Shown here: one piece after another, positions 1 to 9,362 of the stretch | Numbering within the stretch: the stretch's first letter is position 1 | How the letters are laid out: each line of letters begins with the position of its first letter | Position numbers and translations under genes: made by a program | Assembly: GCA_037129695.1 (NCBI GenBank) | Contig: JBAXUL010000007.1 | Coordinates: 8,780 to 72,779, forward strand | Direction: 5' to 3' | Length of the DNA stretch: 64,000 nt | From: CAINVV01 sp037129695 | GTDB lineage: Bacteria > Bacteroidota > Bacteroidia > Bacteroidales > Prolixibacteraceae | Notes under the pieces: model-generated | Database searches by the model: none | The model's input: only the letters and a program-made list of their open reading frames with translations | Told to the model about the DNA's origin: nothing

Positions 1-3000
1 GGGAAACTGACTGATGAAAACAAAGAAGGAGGGTACCATATAATCCGGAATCTTGCTCTTGAGAAACAAGCGAAGTTCTGAAATATCCGTTTCTGTGTTC
101 TCTTGTCGGATGATATAGGCTATGAGCCTTTTATCTCCCGGGGTATCTTCCCTGACTATGACCACATTTTCTCTGGTTGTAGGGTATTGAGCAAAGGCCG
201 ATTCAATTTCGCCCAGTTCAATTCTGAAACCACGGATTTTCACCTGAGAATCCACCCTGTTGAGAAATTCTAGTTTTCCTTTTTCTGTTTGCTGAACCAA
301 ATCTCCGGTTCGGTACATGCGTGCCCCACTAATTTCGCTGAACGGATCGGGAAGAAATTTTTCTTTGGTAAGTTCAGGTAAGTTAAAATACCCTTTGGCA
401 AGACCATCCCCACCGATAAACAGCTCTCCGGGATACCCTACCGGAACAGGTTGGAATTCGGAATTCAGGACATATATCAGCGTATTGTCAATGGGCTTGC
501 CAAGATTAACGTATCCAATTAAGTCTGATTGATCCACTTCGACTTTTTCAACTGTCGACCAAACGGTAGTCTCGGTAGGACCATACATGTTCCATAACTC
601 ACCACATTTTCCGATCAGATCAATTGCCAATTCTTTCGGTAAAGCCTCACCACCGCAGAGAATCTTTAGGTTTTTTGAACCGCTCCAATTAGAAGAGTTA
701 AGCATGCGGAAGGTTACAGGAGTAGCTTGCAGGATGGTCGGCATGCAGGATTCAATTTTTTCGATCAAAATTTCGGGATTGATCGATGTTTCCTGAGTGG
801 CAATAACAATTCTGGCTCCAAATAGTATGGGTAAAAACAATTCGAGTCCGGCAATGTCGAAGGAGATAGTCGTCACTGCAAGCATAACATCTTCTGAATT
901 TATCCCTGGCATTTTGCTCATTGAATACAGAAAGTTTGCCAGCGACCGGTGTTCAATCTGAACCCCTTTGGGTTTACCTGTTGAGCCTGAGGTATAAATC
1001 AGGTAGGCAACTGTATTGGAAGTGAATAAAAAATCGGTGTTTAATACTGATTCGTGTTTATATGCCTCGAATTCTTCGACAAAAATGTTTTTTGCATTCG
1101 ATTCCGGCAGGCTTTCCAATAATTTTTTTTCTGTTAGCATAATCACCGGATTTCCATCATCGATAATTAGTGTCAGCCTGTCCTTCGGATAAATCGGATC
1201 AAGCGGAATGTAGGTACAACCGGCTTTCATCACTGCCATCAAAGCTACCAGAAGATCAGTGCTCCTTTCAATGCAAACACCAACAACGGATCCTTCAATT
1301 GCACCCGAATGATGAAGATGTCTGGCTAATTGGTTGGCCTTTTCATTCAGCTCTCGGTAGGTAATCAACGAGCGGTCATCCTGAATGGCAATTGAATCCG
1401 GAGTTTTAATTACCTGTTCTTCGAAAAGTTGATGGATACCTTTCTGATCGGGGAATGCTGTTTGCGTTGCATTCCATTCACCGAAAACGAGCTCTTTCTC
1501 CTTAGGAGTTAAAATTGGAGCTTTTCTGATATTTTGACTTGGATCCTTGAGAAAGGATTTGACAAGTTCTGAGAAATGTCCTGCCATCCTTTCAATTCGT
1601 TCTTTTTTGAAAAGATTGGTGTTGTATTCAAAAACGCAATTGAGCGATTTTTTTGTTTCGTAGATATGTAGAGAAAGATCAAACTGGGCAATGTGCCCTT
1701 TTTTATCTGCCATTTCCATTTTAGAACCCGCCAATGAGATCTCTTCATCAAACATGCCTAATAGGTTGAACATTACCTGAAAAAGAGGTGGAACGTTTGC
1801 ATACCTTGTTACTTTCAACTCTTCAACGATTCTGTCGAGCGGCAGTTCCTGATTTTCGTAAGCCTGAAAAAATTTAAGTTTGCACAATTCAAGCATGTCT
1901 ATCAACGACATATGCTCTTTTGGTGTGATGCGCAAAGGAAAATTATTGATAAACATTCCGCAGAGGGATTCAAATTCCTTGTGAATCCTGCCGGCAATAG
2001 GTATTCCGATGACAAACTCTTCCTGTGATGTATATCGTGTCAGGAGTGAATTAAAGATGCTCAGAAGGGTAACAAATAGTGAAACATTGTTGCTTTGACT
2101 GAAATGCTGCAATTCCTCAGTGACTGATTGATCAAGTAAAATACGGACTTCATCACCATCATAAGTCTGGTGGTTGGGTCGATGATAATCCAATGGAAGT
2201 TGCAATATTTCAGGAGCACCTTTTAATTCATTTTTCCAATAGGCAAGTTGTTTTGAGTAACCTTCTCCTTCAAGCCAGGTATTCTGCCAACTGGCAAAAT
2301 CGGTATAGGTGATGGGTAAGGGTGAAAGAATGATTGGATTCTGTTGTTTGAGTGAAGTGTAAATATGTCCTAGCTCTTCCATGAAAATTCTTACGGACCA
2401 TCCGTCAGTAATTATGTGATGAAGATTCAACAACAAAATATGTTTTTCAGATGAAATCCTCAGTAGTTTGCAGATGAATAGTGGACCGGTGGATAAATCA
2501 AAGAGATGCTTTTCATTGAGTTGGGAGTACTTTTTAGCCGCAATTAATTTCTCGTTTTCCGGGAGATTGTCCAGATTGATAACCTCCAGTAGGAAAGGGT
2601 AGGAGGGATGAACCTTTTGTTCTGGTATGCCATCCACAGTCTGAATAGTTGTTCGGAGAGTCTCATGTCTTCCGACTAAGAGGGAAATGGTTTGTTGAAG
2701 AATGTCAGCGTCGAGTTCCCCATCAATCCGGTATTCAAACGGTATGTGATAGGCGAGATTTCCAGGCTCAAAATTTTGAATGAACCAAAGACGTCTTTGA
2801 CCTGATGAAAGGGGAAAATTAACGGCATCTACCTCCAAATGAGGGATGGCTTCGATATCTTCAGATGGTTCACCGATAGAATTTTGTTGGTCAATTTCGA
2901 AAGCGATTTTGTTTAATATCTGCTTTTCGAAGATTGTTTTGAGAGACAGACGAACATGAAATTTTTCATTGATTCTGGAAATCAACATCGTTGCATATAG

Positions 3001-4719
3001 CGAGTGTCCTCCCAATTCGAAAAAATTATCTTCTGCACCAATAATTTCTGTATTCAAAATTTCTTTCCAGATGGCAGCAAGTTTTATTTCTGTGGGAGTA
3101 TGCGGCTCAATATGGATAACTGATAATACCGGTTTTTTGTATGAAGGAACAGGCAATGATTTGATGTCAATTTTTCCATTGGGTGTCAACGGAAATTTAT
3201 CAAGATACACAAATGCGGAAGGAACCATGTATTCTGGTAGTTTCAGTTGCAAAAACCTGCGCAGTTCAATTTGTTCAGGTTCTATTTCGCCACTCTTCAG
3301 GACATAGGCGACCAGCCGCTTGTCAGAAGGATGATCTTCTCTTAGGATCACCCTGATATCCTGGATAGCTTCATGTGATGAAAGCACAGATTCAATTTCA
3401 CCGAGTTCTACTCGGTAGCCCCTGATTTTAACTTGTCTGTCTGCACGTCCCTGATAGAGGATCATACCATCTTCTTCTGCCATCGCCAGGTCACCTGTGC
3501 AATAACATCTTTGCATTCCATCCTCCGGAGTTTCAAACCAGATAAATGCTTTTTCCTGCTCCAAATTGCGATTGAGATATCCAAGAGCTACACTATCTCC
3601 ACCAACAAGCAATTCTCCTGTAATTCCCACAGGAACCATTTTCTTGTCGGAATCTGTGATGTAAATCTTGTATCCGGGCAGTGGCCTGCCTATCGGAACT
3701 GATTTTTCGGGGGAATATCCTGCTTTGATTTCATAGGCAAGCGCAACCACGGTGGTTTCAGTTGGCCCGTAGGTGTTATATAATCTGTGTTTGGTCTTTG
3801 ATTTGTTCCAGACAATCACGTCATTTTTGGTAACGGCTTCACCTCCAATGATCACTAGCCTAAGTTGATCCGGAAGCAGATTGCTTTGGTAGTCAGATGA
3901 ATAAATAATTTGGCGCCAGAATGCAGTAGGAAGGTCCCAGACAGAAATTTGATGAACGACCGAAAATTGGATTAATTCGTTGGCCAGCAACATTTCATCT
4001 GTGCGCAAATAAAGAGAAGCTCCTGAACAAAATGAGCAAAATATCTCTTCAATACTGGCATCAAATGAAAGATTGGAGAATTGTAAAACCCTGTCTTCCG
4101 ATGTAATGTGATATAAACTGATGGCTCCTGAAATAAAATTGGCCAATGCCTTCCTGGATATTTTTACCCCTTTGGGAATTCCTGTTGAACCGCTGGTATA
4201 AATGATGTACGCAACACTTTCCGGATTAAAAATTGTGGATGGATAAGTTGAAAACATCCTCGTTTTTAAACATTTCGAAACATCTAATGCCTTGATATTA
4301 TTAGGGTAAGCAATATTATTCTGATCGCAAAGTATCAGTGAAACATTCGCATCTGTACAGAAAAACTCAATTCTTTCTTCAGGAAAGTTTGGGTCGACAG
4401 GTAAAAATGCAGCATTACAATTCAAAATAGCAAGGATAGAAACAAAATAGTTGTAGTTGCGATCGATAATCACGGCAACCACATCTCCTTCGCTAATTTG
4501 TCCTGCCTTTAGTTCAGCCGAAAGTTTGCCGACATCCTGAAAGAGTTGTTTATAACTATACGATGTGCCGGCGTCAAAAACAGCAATATGCTCTGAGAAT
4601 TTAGAAGAAATTTCCTGAAAGTTTTCAAGGACATCCTTCATTTCAACAGGTTCACATATTGAAGTGTTAATTATATGGGTCAAACTATTTTGGCTGGAAT
4701 CCAGATTCATATGATTCAT
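1..4719 (-). CDS. Non-ribosomal peptide synthetase, A-PCP-C-A..., C-terminal part outside window
   Basis: Large multidomain enzyme that activates amino acids as adenylates and condenses them on carrier-protein arms. The frame is open from ATG at 4719 to base 1, at least 1573 residues. Domains in order: adenylation A1 (about 25-530, with YTSGSTG and NGK at 514-516); carrier protein (GGHS, pantetheine Ser573); condensation (HHIITDG at 767-773); adenylation A2 (YTSGSTG near 1241, GPTETT near 1379, cut at the edge). There is no condensation domain before A1, so the first module looks like a loading module. Pocket residues by hand alignment to GrsA: A2 reads D-I-L-Q-L-G-M-V-W, close to the known glycine code; A1 reads D-A-E-D-I-G-T-V-V, two acidic residues, perhaps a basic substrate. 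It lies 94 nt after the acyltransferase on the same strand, so it may be the last gene of the polysaccharide locus. The product is unknown. Confidence 0.95.
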   Translation of the reverse strand, partial: MNHMNLDSSQNSLTHIINTSICEPVEMKDVLENFQEISSKFSEHIAVFDAGTSYSYKQLFQDVGKLSAELKAGQISEGDVVAVIIDRNYNYFVSILAILNCNAAFLPVDPNFPEERIEFFCTDANVSLILCDQNNIAYPNNIKALDVSKCLKTRMFSTYPSTIFNPESVAYIIYTSGSTGIPKGVKISRKALANFISGAISLYHITSEDRVLQFSNLSFDASIEEIFCSFCSGASLYLRTDEMLLANELIQFSVVHQISVWDLPTAFWRQIIYSSDYQSNLLPDQLRLVIIGGEAVTKNDVIVWNKSKTKHRLYNTYGPTETTVVALAYEIKAGYSPEKSVPIGRPLPGYKIYITDSDKKMVPVGITGELLVGGDSVALGYLNRNLEQEKAFIWFETPEDGMQRCYCTGDLAMAEEDGMILYQGRADRQVKIRGYRVELGEIESVLSSHEAIQDIRVILREDHPSDKRLVAYVLKSGEIEPEQIELRRFLQLKLPEYMVPSAFVYLDKFPLTPNGKIDIKSLPVPSYKKPVLSVIHIEPHTPTEIKLAAIWKEILNTEIIGAEDNFFELGGHSLYATMLISRINEKFHVRLSLKTIFEKQILNKIAFEIDQQNSIGEPSEDIEAIPHLEVDAVNFPLSSGQRRLWFIQNFEPGNLAYHIPFEYRIDGELDADILQQTISLLVGRHETLRTTIQTVDGIPEQKVHPSYPFLLEVINLDNLPENEKLIAAKKYSQLNEKHLFDLSTGPLFICKLLRISSEKHILLLNLHHIITDGWSVRIFMEELGHIYTSLKQQNPIILSPLPITYTDFASWQNTWLEGEGYSKQLAYWKNELKGAPEILQLPLDYHRPNHQTYDGDEVRILLDQSVTEELQHFSQSNNVSLFVTLLSIFNSLLTRYTSQEEFVIGIPIAGRIHKEFESLCGMFINNFPLRITPKEHMSLIDMLELCKLKFFQAYENQELPLDRIVEELKVTRYANVPPLFQVMFNLLGMFDEEISLAGSKMEMADKKGHIAQFDLSLHIYETKKSLNCVFEYNTNLFKKERIERMAGHFSELVKSFLKDPSQNIRKAPILTPKEKELVFGEWNATQTAFPDQKGIHQLFEEQVIKTPDSIAIQDDRSLITYRELNEKANQLARHLHHSGAIEGSVVGVCIERSTDLLVALMAVMKAGCTYIPLDPIYPKDRLTLIIDDGNPVIMLTEKKLLESLPESNAKNIFVEEFEAYKHESVLNTDFLFTSNTVAYLIYTSGSTGKPKGVQIEHRSLANFLYSMSKMPGINSEDVMLAVTTISFDIAGLELFLPILFGARIVIATQETSINPEILIEKIESCMPTILQATPVTFRMLNSSNWSGSKNLKILCGGEALPKELAIDLIGKCGELWNMYGPTETTVWSTVEKVEVDQSDLIGYVNLGKPIDNTLIYVLNSEFQPVPVGYPGELFIGGDGLAKGYFNLPELTKEKFLPDPFSEISGARMYRTGDLVQQTEKGKLEFLNRVDSQVKIRGFRIELGEIESAFAQYPTTRENVVIVREDTPGDKRLIAYIIRQENTETDISELRLFLKSKIPDYMVPSFFVFISQFP

Positions 4720-4771
4720 GTAATAATAAAAAATTGTCCTTAAAACTATAAAAAGTTATTGTTTTTCGATA

Positions 4772-4793
4772 TAACTTCAAGAAGCCGAAGTTA
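4772..4793. repeat. Short inverted repeat between acyltransferase and NRPS
   Basis: Perfect 7-bp arms TAACTTC and GAAGTTA with an 8-nt loop lie in the 94-nt gap between the acyltransferase stop and the NRPS start. No T-run follows on the minus strand, so it is not a clear terminator. It could be an operator, an mRNA processing hairpin or chance. Confidence 0.3.
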
Positions 4794-4813
4794 AATTGTA
4801 CAAAATCAGGTTA

Positions 4814-5428
4814 TTAAATGCGTTCCCATAAGCCCGATTGAGGGTTATATTGTTTGATGATTTTTGCCGGGTTTCCTACAACGACGGAGTAGGGAGGTAT
4901 ATCTTTGGTTACGATCGAGCCTGCTGCAACTACAGAATGCTTACCAATTGTAACACCTGCGACAATCACAGAATTAGCTCCTATCCAAACTTCATCCTCC
5001 AAGATAATTATTTTCCTGGTGACAGTTTGATGATGAATCGGCAGATTGATATCCTCGTACCCGTGATTCAATCCGGATAAAACAATGTTTTGGGCAAGTA
5101 TTACATCGTTTCCGATGGTTACTGGGCCAATCAAAACATTACCCATTCCAATTCGGGTACGATCCCCAATAATGATATCTCCAACGCCGTTATTGACGGT
5201 ACAGAAATCTTCTATGGTGGAGTCATTTCCCAGAATAAATTGATTAAATGGCAAAACATCAATTCTGCTTCGTGAACAAATCCTGGCATTTTTACCTTTC
5301 TTGTGCACAAATGGGTTTAAGAACCATTTAACCCAAAGTCTCGGTCTTGCCTGATTTTTAGGAATCATCGCCGAAAGAACCAGTCTTTTAAGTCGGGGAT
5401 TTGCCTTGATTTTTTCTTTGATGCTCAT
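4814..5428 (-). CDS. Hexapeptide-repeat (LbH) O-acyltransferase, WbbJ/maltose-acetyltransferase-like
   Basis: Probable acetyl- or acyl-transferase that decorates a sugar of the polysaccharide. 204 residues. From about residue 65 onward it consists of isoleucine-patch hexapeptide repeats that fold as a left-handed beta helix (for example IIIGDRTRIG, VTIGNDV, VTIGKHSV). The loop SGLNHGYEDI (His122) matches the catalytic-histidine loop of this family. It ends with the usual VVGNPAKIIK segment. The start ATG overlaps the stop of the upstream glycosyltransferase (5425-5428), so the two are translationally coupled. Acceptor sugar and acyl donor cannot be read from sequence. Confidence 0.88.
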   Translation of the reverse strand: MSIKEKIKANPRLKRLVLSAMIPKNQARPRLWVKWFLNPFVHKKGKNARICSRSRIDVLPFNQFILGNDSTIEDFCTVNNGVGDIIIGDRTRIGMGNVLIGPVTIGNDVILAQNIVLSGLNHGYEDINLPIHHQTVTRKIIILEDEVWIGANSVIVAGVTIGKHSVVAAGSIVTKDIPPYSVVVGNPAKIIKQYNPQSGLWERI

Positions 5429-6639
5429 ATCCTGCCTTTTAAATTCCTCGATTTCACGATTTCCACGGCCTTCGCAATTTCATTGACATTGTTTTCCCAA
5501 GTATGTTGCCTGGCAAATTTCTCTCTGTATTGGTGTAAGGTGTCGTTATCCTCCGCCAAAGCCTTTTCGATACAAACGATGTATTCTTCCTTATTTTCTG
5601 CCTGGTAGGTGTACGCTGCAAATACGCTCATTGCTTCTGTTTTGGTGGCAATGGTTGGTTTTCCCATCGCCAGGTATTCGTCGATTTTACGTGGGTAATT
5701 CCCAATGGTTACAGGGCTAAGCACCTGCGGATTGATTGCTGCATCAAATCGGTTCAGGTAGGAGGGGAGTTCATCACTATTTTTATTTCCCAAAAAATGA
5801 ACATTGCTCATCTGATGCAGTCGGCTTCTTTCAAAGGCCGCATCTTCAGGTCCTACCAACACCAAACTCCATTGTGGACGGTTTTCTGCAATGTATTCCA
5901 AAACTTCAATATCGAGTCGTAGCGACAGCAATGCGCCGATGTATCCAATAACAGGTCTTTGAATATTGGCAATATCTTCAGGCACCAAAGTAACAAGCGC
6001 AGAATCAAATTGCTTCACATCACAACCTTGGCCTACATAAAAGGAATCAGGATTGTAGTTTTTGGCCAAAGCCGCGAGATAAGTAGAATTGGCGACCACG
6101 AGATCCGCTTTTCTCATGTGCATCGCTTCAATTCTGACTCCTTGTTTTTTCCAGTAATCGACAGCGATCAGGTTATCCCGAGTGTAGTAAATATAGGTCT
6201 CAGGTTTCAATAATTCCTTTAGGTAGAAACTTCTGAACATGTCACTGTCGTTGAAAAGAATAATATCCTTCAATCCAAGCTGATCAATGGCGTGTTGGAT
6301 TTGTTTCGCGTACCTTTTGTTGTTGATGTAATTGAAAAAGTCGAATAATCCCGGATGAGAAATCCAGTTGATTGACTCCAAAAGTGTTGCCGGATACAGA
6401 TTCCACAAATTAGGAGAAATTTCAAGGACCTCGGATTGTCCGCGTTTCAGAATTTGAACCCTTTTGATTACTCTTTCAGACTTTATATGTCTGAATTTGG
6501 TAATCCGGTCGAGAGGATAATTGACATACAGCACACGGTTATTTTTAGACAACTCCTGTGCAATATTTTTGCAGTTGCTTCCAATCTCAATATCCCAGGC
6601 CTGGATACCAACTACCACAATGTCACGATTTTTGATCAT
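5425..6639 (-). CDS. Glycosyltransferase, GT-B fold (GT4-like)
   Basis: Cytoplasmic glycosyltransferase that should add one sugar to the lipid-linked repeat unit. 404 residues with two Rossmann-like halves. The C-terminal half has VIGYIGALLS (about 230), the NVHFLGNKNSDELPSYLNRFDAAINP region, and the donor-binding NYPRKIDEYLAMGKPTIAT segment typical of GT4 enzymes. No signal peptide or membrane segment. It overlaps the acyltransferase by 4 bp and follows the processive-type GT2 gene by 77 nt. Donor and acceptor are unknown. Confidence 0.87.
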   Translation of the reverse strand: MIKNRDIVVVGIQAWDIEIGSNCKNIAQELSKNNRVLYVNYPLDRITKFRHIKSERVIKRVQILKRGQSEVLEISPNLWNLYPATLLESINWISHPGLFDFFNYINNKRYAKQIQHAIDQLGLKDIILFNDSDMFRSFYLKELLKPETYIYYTRDNLIAVDYWKKQGVRIEAMHMRKADLVVANSTYLAALAKNYNPDSFYVGQGCDVKQFDSALVTLVPEDIANIQRPVIGYIGALLSLRLDIEVLEYIAENRPQWSLVLVGPEDAAFERSRLHQMSNVHFLGNKNSDELPSYLNRFDAAINPQVLSPVTIGNYPRKIDEYLAMGKPTIATKTEAMSVFAAYTYQAENKEEYIVCIEKALAEDNDTLHQYREKFARQHTWENNVNEIAKAVEIVKSRNLKGRI

Positions 6640-6716
6640 ACTTCATATTTTCAGATAGTCAATGATTAATCAAGTATTTTATCCTGGCAGTCAATGAATT
6701 ACCTTGCCTTTTCACA

Positions 6717-7922
6717 TCAGTTTGTTTTTGAAGATGTATGTTTGGTATGGATAAATTGTTTATTGGCACCTTTGATTTTCAAAAGCGAATCGAGCATCAG
6801 AATCATACCCTTTGGCAGACTGATAAGTGCCTTTAATGTATTTTTATTGTAAAACGAAGAAGGTACCGCAAAAAGGAAAGTGAGAAAAGTAAAAAAGAGC
6901 ATCAATACCCAGAAAATGGAATAAACCGGATCGTTGTGGAGAAACAAGTTGAAAATGAAATAAACAACGCTGAAAAATAACACTTGACCAAGCAATATAA
7001 TTCTGGGAGGCTGAATAAATTGAATGGTTTTGTTGAAATAATCGACATTTCCTTTTGTAAACAGTGCTTTTATGGCCTTGAAAATATCCTGTCTGAAATA
7101 GTGAAACTGGGCAGAAAGCCAGCGTCGTCTCTGATGTCGGAATACCTCCGAATTCTGCACCTTTTCATCAAATACCATCGCGTTATTGAGGTATTCGACC
7201 GTATGGCCGGCGCTTGTCAGCTTCAACTCAATTTCCTTATCAAAACCTCCAATTGCTTTTACTGGTCTCATTAGTTCCTTGAAAAATGGGTAGCGGAATG
7301 CCATTCCTGATCCGATAATTGCGGCTGAAAGTCCTAGAACTCTATGACCTTTGCGGAAGATGTGATTGTTGATCTCTTCGCTGATGGCATCTAAGATGGC
7401 CCATGAAGTATTCAGGTTTTTTGCAGTTCTGTGCCCCTGTACAACGGTCCATCCTTTTTCGAAGGTGCTGTTCATTTTAGAGAGAAAATCTGCAGCCATG
7501 ATGTTGTCTGCATCCAGAACGATGGCCAGATCATAGGAGTCATCCAGCAATTCCATTGCCTTGTTGAGGGCTTTGGCTTTCGTACTTTTCTCAAAAGAGA
7601 CTTCAATTACGATAACTTGTAATTGTTTGAGCTTCGCAATCGTTTCAGGTTGAAATGAATCTGCAATAATGATTACATCAAAACGGTCTTTGGGATAATT
7701 TTGTAACAGGACTTCCTCTGCGACTTCCACAATCACTTCGTCCTCCTTATACCCGGGGATTAATACCGCAATTTTTCTTTTTACCATGGTTTCAGGATAC
7801 GGTTTTTGTTGATACAACAATCCCGCCATGGAAAAAAGAAAAATATATAGGAGTGACAATCCCAATATAACAAGGAGAATGATCTGTATGATGTTGAACA
7901 GGAGTAGCAAATATAAATTCAT
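6717..7922 (-). CDS. Membrane GT2 glycosyltransferase, processive type
   Basis: Integral-membrane family 2 glycosyltransferase of the hyaluronan/cellulose/NodC type. 401 residues. An N-terminal membrane segment spans about 5-33. The catalytic domain has IAVLIPGYKE (51-60), a DAD motif at 137-139, GSGMAFR (204-210) and QRRRW at 264-268, matching the Q(R/Q)xRW motif of this class. Two further membrane segments follow (about 305-350). The PilZ domain of cellulose synthases is absent. Eleven nucleotides separate it from the upstream GT2 gene. It may synthesise a homopolymer stretch or add a single residue; the sequence does not decide. Confidence 0.88.
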   Translation of the reverse strand: MNLYLLLLFNIIQIILLVILGLSLLYIFLFSMAGLLYQQKPYPETMVKRKIAVLIPGYKEDEVIVEVAEEVLLQNYPKDRFDVIIIADSFQPETIAKLKQLQVIVIEVSFEKSTKAKALNKAMELLDDSYDLAIVLDADNIMAADFLSKMNSTFEKGWTVVQGHRTAKNLNTSWAILDAISEEINNHIFRKGHRVLGLSAAIIGSGMAFRYPFFKELMRPVKAIGGFDKEIELKLTSAGHTVEYLNNAMVFDEKVQNSEVFRHQRRRWLSAQFHYFRQDIFKAIKALFTKGNVDYFNKTIQFIQPPRIILLGQVLFFSVVYFIFNLFLHNDPVYSIFWVLMLFFTFLTFLFAVPSSFYNKNTLKALISLPKGMILMLDSLLKIKGANKQFIHTKHTSSKTN

Positions 7923-7933
7923 TGAGCTGTTGT

Positions 7934-8851
7934 TTATTCGATTAATTTAGGATTCAGGTGGATCTGTTTTGAAAACATGTTTTGAAATTGCCAGTATATT
8001 GCTTTCATATATGCCTTGAAGTGACCTTTTCCGGCACGGAAGAAGAATACAACTGAATTTTTAGGAATAGCAACAAAAATCTGATAAAGAATAGCTACCA
8101 CAAAAGTCAATCCATGCAAGTTTCTTCGCAGGTAAAGTAAACGGGCGCGATTCATGTAATAGGTCTTGAAAGGTGTCATTTTCCCCGTTGAAACCGATTC
8201 CTTGTGCATTACGACTGAATCGTGAACATACCATAACCGGTAACCGGATTGGGTGATGCGGCAACTCCAGTCCAACTCCTCGTAATACAAAAAATAGCAT
8301 TCCGGCATCAGACCTACTTGCTGGATGACAGATGCAGGTATAAGCATAGCTGCTCCATGCAAAAAACTCGTCACACGATCCAACTCAAACTGACCAAAAT
8401 CTTTTGCTTTGTTTCCATATCCAAAGCTTCGCATGGTATAGGGATTCATCGGACCCTGACCGCAAAATTGAATGGTATCTGGCTGGTAAAAGTATTTAAT
8501 CTTCGGACTGACTCCTCCCGTTTTCGGATCTGATTCACATTTTGAAACGAGTGGTTCAAGAAAATTGGGAGAGACTTCGGTGTCATTATTGATGAAAAGC
8601 AGATATTTGCCTTTGGCTATTCTTACTCCCTGGTTATTTCCTCCAGCAAAGCCCAGGTTGGTTAAGTTTTGAATAAAAATGATATTAGGGAAGGTAGTTT
8701 TAATGATTTCAGGGCTTTCCTGTGAAGCATTGTCGACCACAATGATTTCAATATTTGGGTAACTGATTTTCTGAAGAGAAATCAGCAAAGCAACAGTTAC
8801 CTCCGGATGGTTGTAATTTACTGTAATAATTGAAACCAGTGGATAATCCAT
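7934..8851 (-). CDS. GT2 glycosyltransferase, rhamnosyltransferase-like (WbbL type)
   Basis: Soluble GT-A glycosyltransferase of family 2. 305 residues. It begins VSIITVNYNHPEVT, has VVDNASQES at 38-46 for nucleotide binding, the GFAGGNNQGVRIA segment, and a metal-binding FINNDTEVS at 87-95 in place of the classical DxD. This layout is typical of rhamnosyltransferases and relatives such as WbbL, but substrate cannot be assigned. A hydrophobic stretch near 250-275 may sit at the membrane. It lies between a receiver-domain gene (20 nt upstream) and the membrane GT2 (11 nt downstream). Confidence 0.87.
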   Translation of the reverse strand: MDYPLVSIITVNYNHPEVTVALLISLQKISYPNIEIIVVDNASQESPEIIKTTFPNIIFIQNLTNLGFAGGNNQGVRIAKGKYLLFINNDTEVSPNFLEPLVSKCESDPKTGGVSPKIKYFYQPDTIQFCGQGPMNPYTMRSFGYGNKAKDFGQFELDRVTSFLHGAAMLIPASVIQQVGLMPECYFLYYEELDWSCRITQSGYRLWYVHDSVVMHKESVSTGKMTPFKTYYMNRARLLYLRRNLHGLTFVVAILYQIFVAIPKNSVVFFFRAGKGHFKAYMKAIYWQFQNMFSKQIHLNPKLIE

Positions 8852-8871
8852 TGTTCGCCTGTGAATAAATT

Positions 8872-9294
8872 TTATTTGTCAACAGTATCGGCAAACAGGT
8901 CCTTTTTTAGTTCACCCCAATGACTAATCATTGCACTCAGATCCTGAATCCTGACCGGTTTGGCCAAATAATCGCTCATACCGGTAAGTCTGCATTTGTC
9001 TTTGTCCCCTTTGGCTGCACTGGCCGTAAGTGCAATGATGACCGGAGCATTTGGGCCAAGCCTTTCAAGAATAATCCTGGTGGCCTCATAGCCATCCATT
9101 TCAGGCATCTGTATGTCCATAAAGACCAGATGATAATCCTTTATTACAGTAGCATTGCATGCTTCAAGGCCATTTTTAACCAGATCAATTCTGTAACCCA
9201 ATACTTCAAATAATTTCTGAATCAATTTCTGATTGACGAAATTATCATCCACAACGAGAATTTCGAATGGATACAAATCAGACAGTAAATTCAT
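8872..9294 (-). CDS. Stand-alone response-regulator receiver protein inside the polysaccharide locus
   Basis: Single receiver domain of 140 residues with no output domain. The acidic pair is in ILVVDDNFVN (Asp16/17), the phospho-acceptor is Asp60 in VFMDIQMPEMDGYEA, and the conserved Lys is Lys112 in YLAKPV. The sequence resembles receivers of hybrid histidine kinases more than CheY. No kinase gene is present in the window. Its position between the polymerase and a glycosyltransferase suggests it controls polysaccharide synthesis by protein contact, which is inference. Confidence 0.9.
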   Translation of the reverse strand: MNLLSDLYPFEILVVDDNFVNQKLIQKLFEVLGYRIDLVKNGLEACNATVIKDYHLVFMDIQMPEMDGYEATRIILERLGPNAPVIIALTASAAKGDKDKCRLTGMSDYLAKPVRIQDLSAMISHWGELKKDLFADTVDK

Positions 9295-9362
9295 AATATT
9301 TTATTTTCATCCATATTTAAGTAATATGATTCTGATTCTAAAAGGTATAACCAATAAATGGA

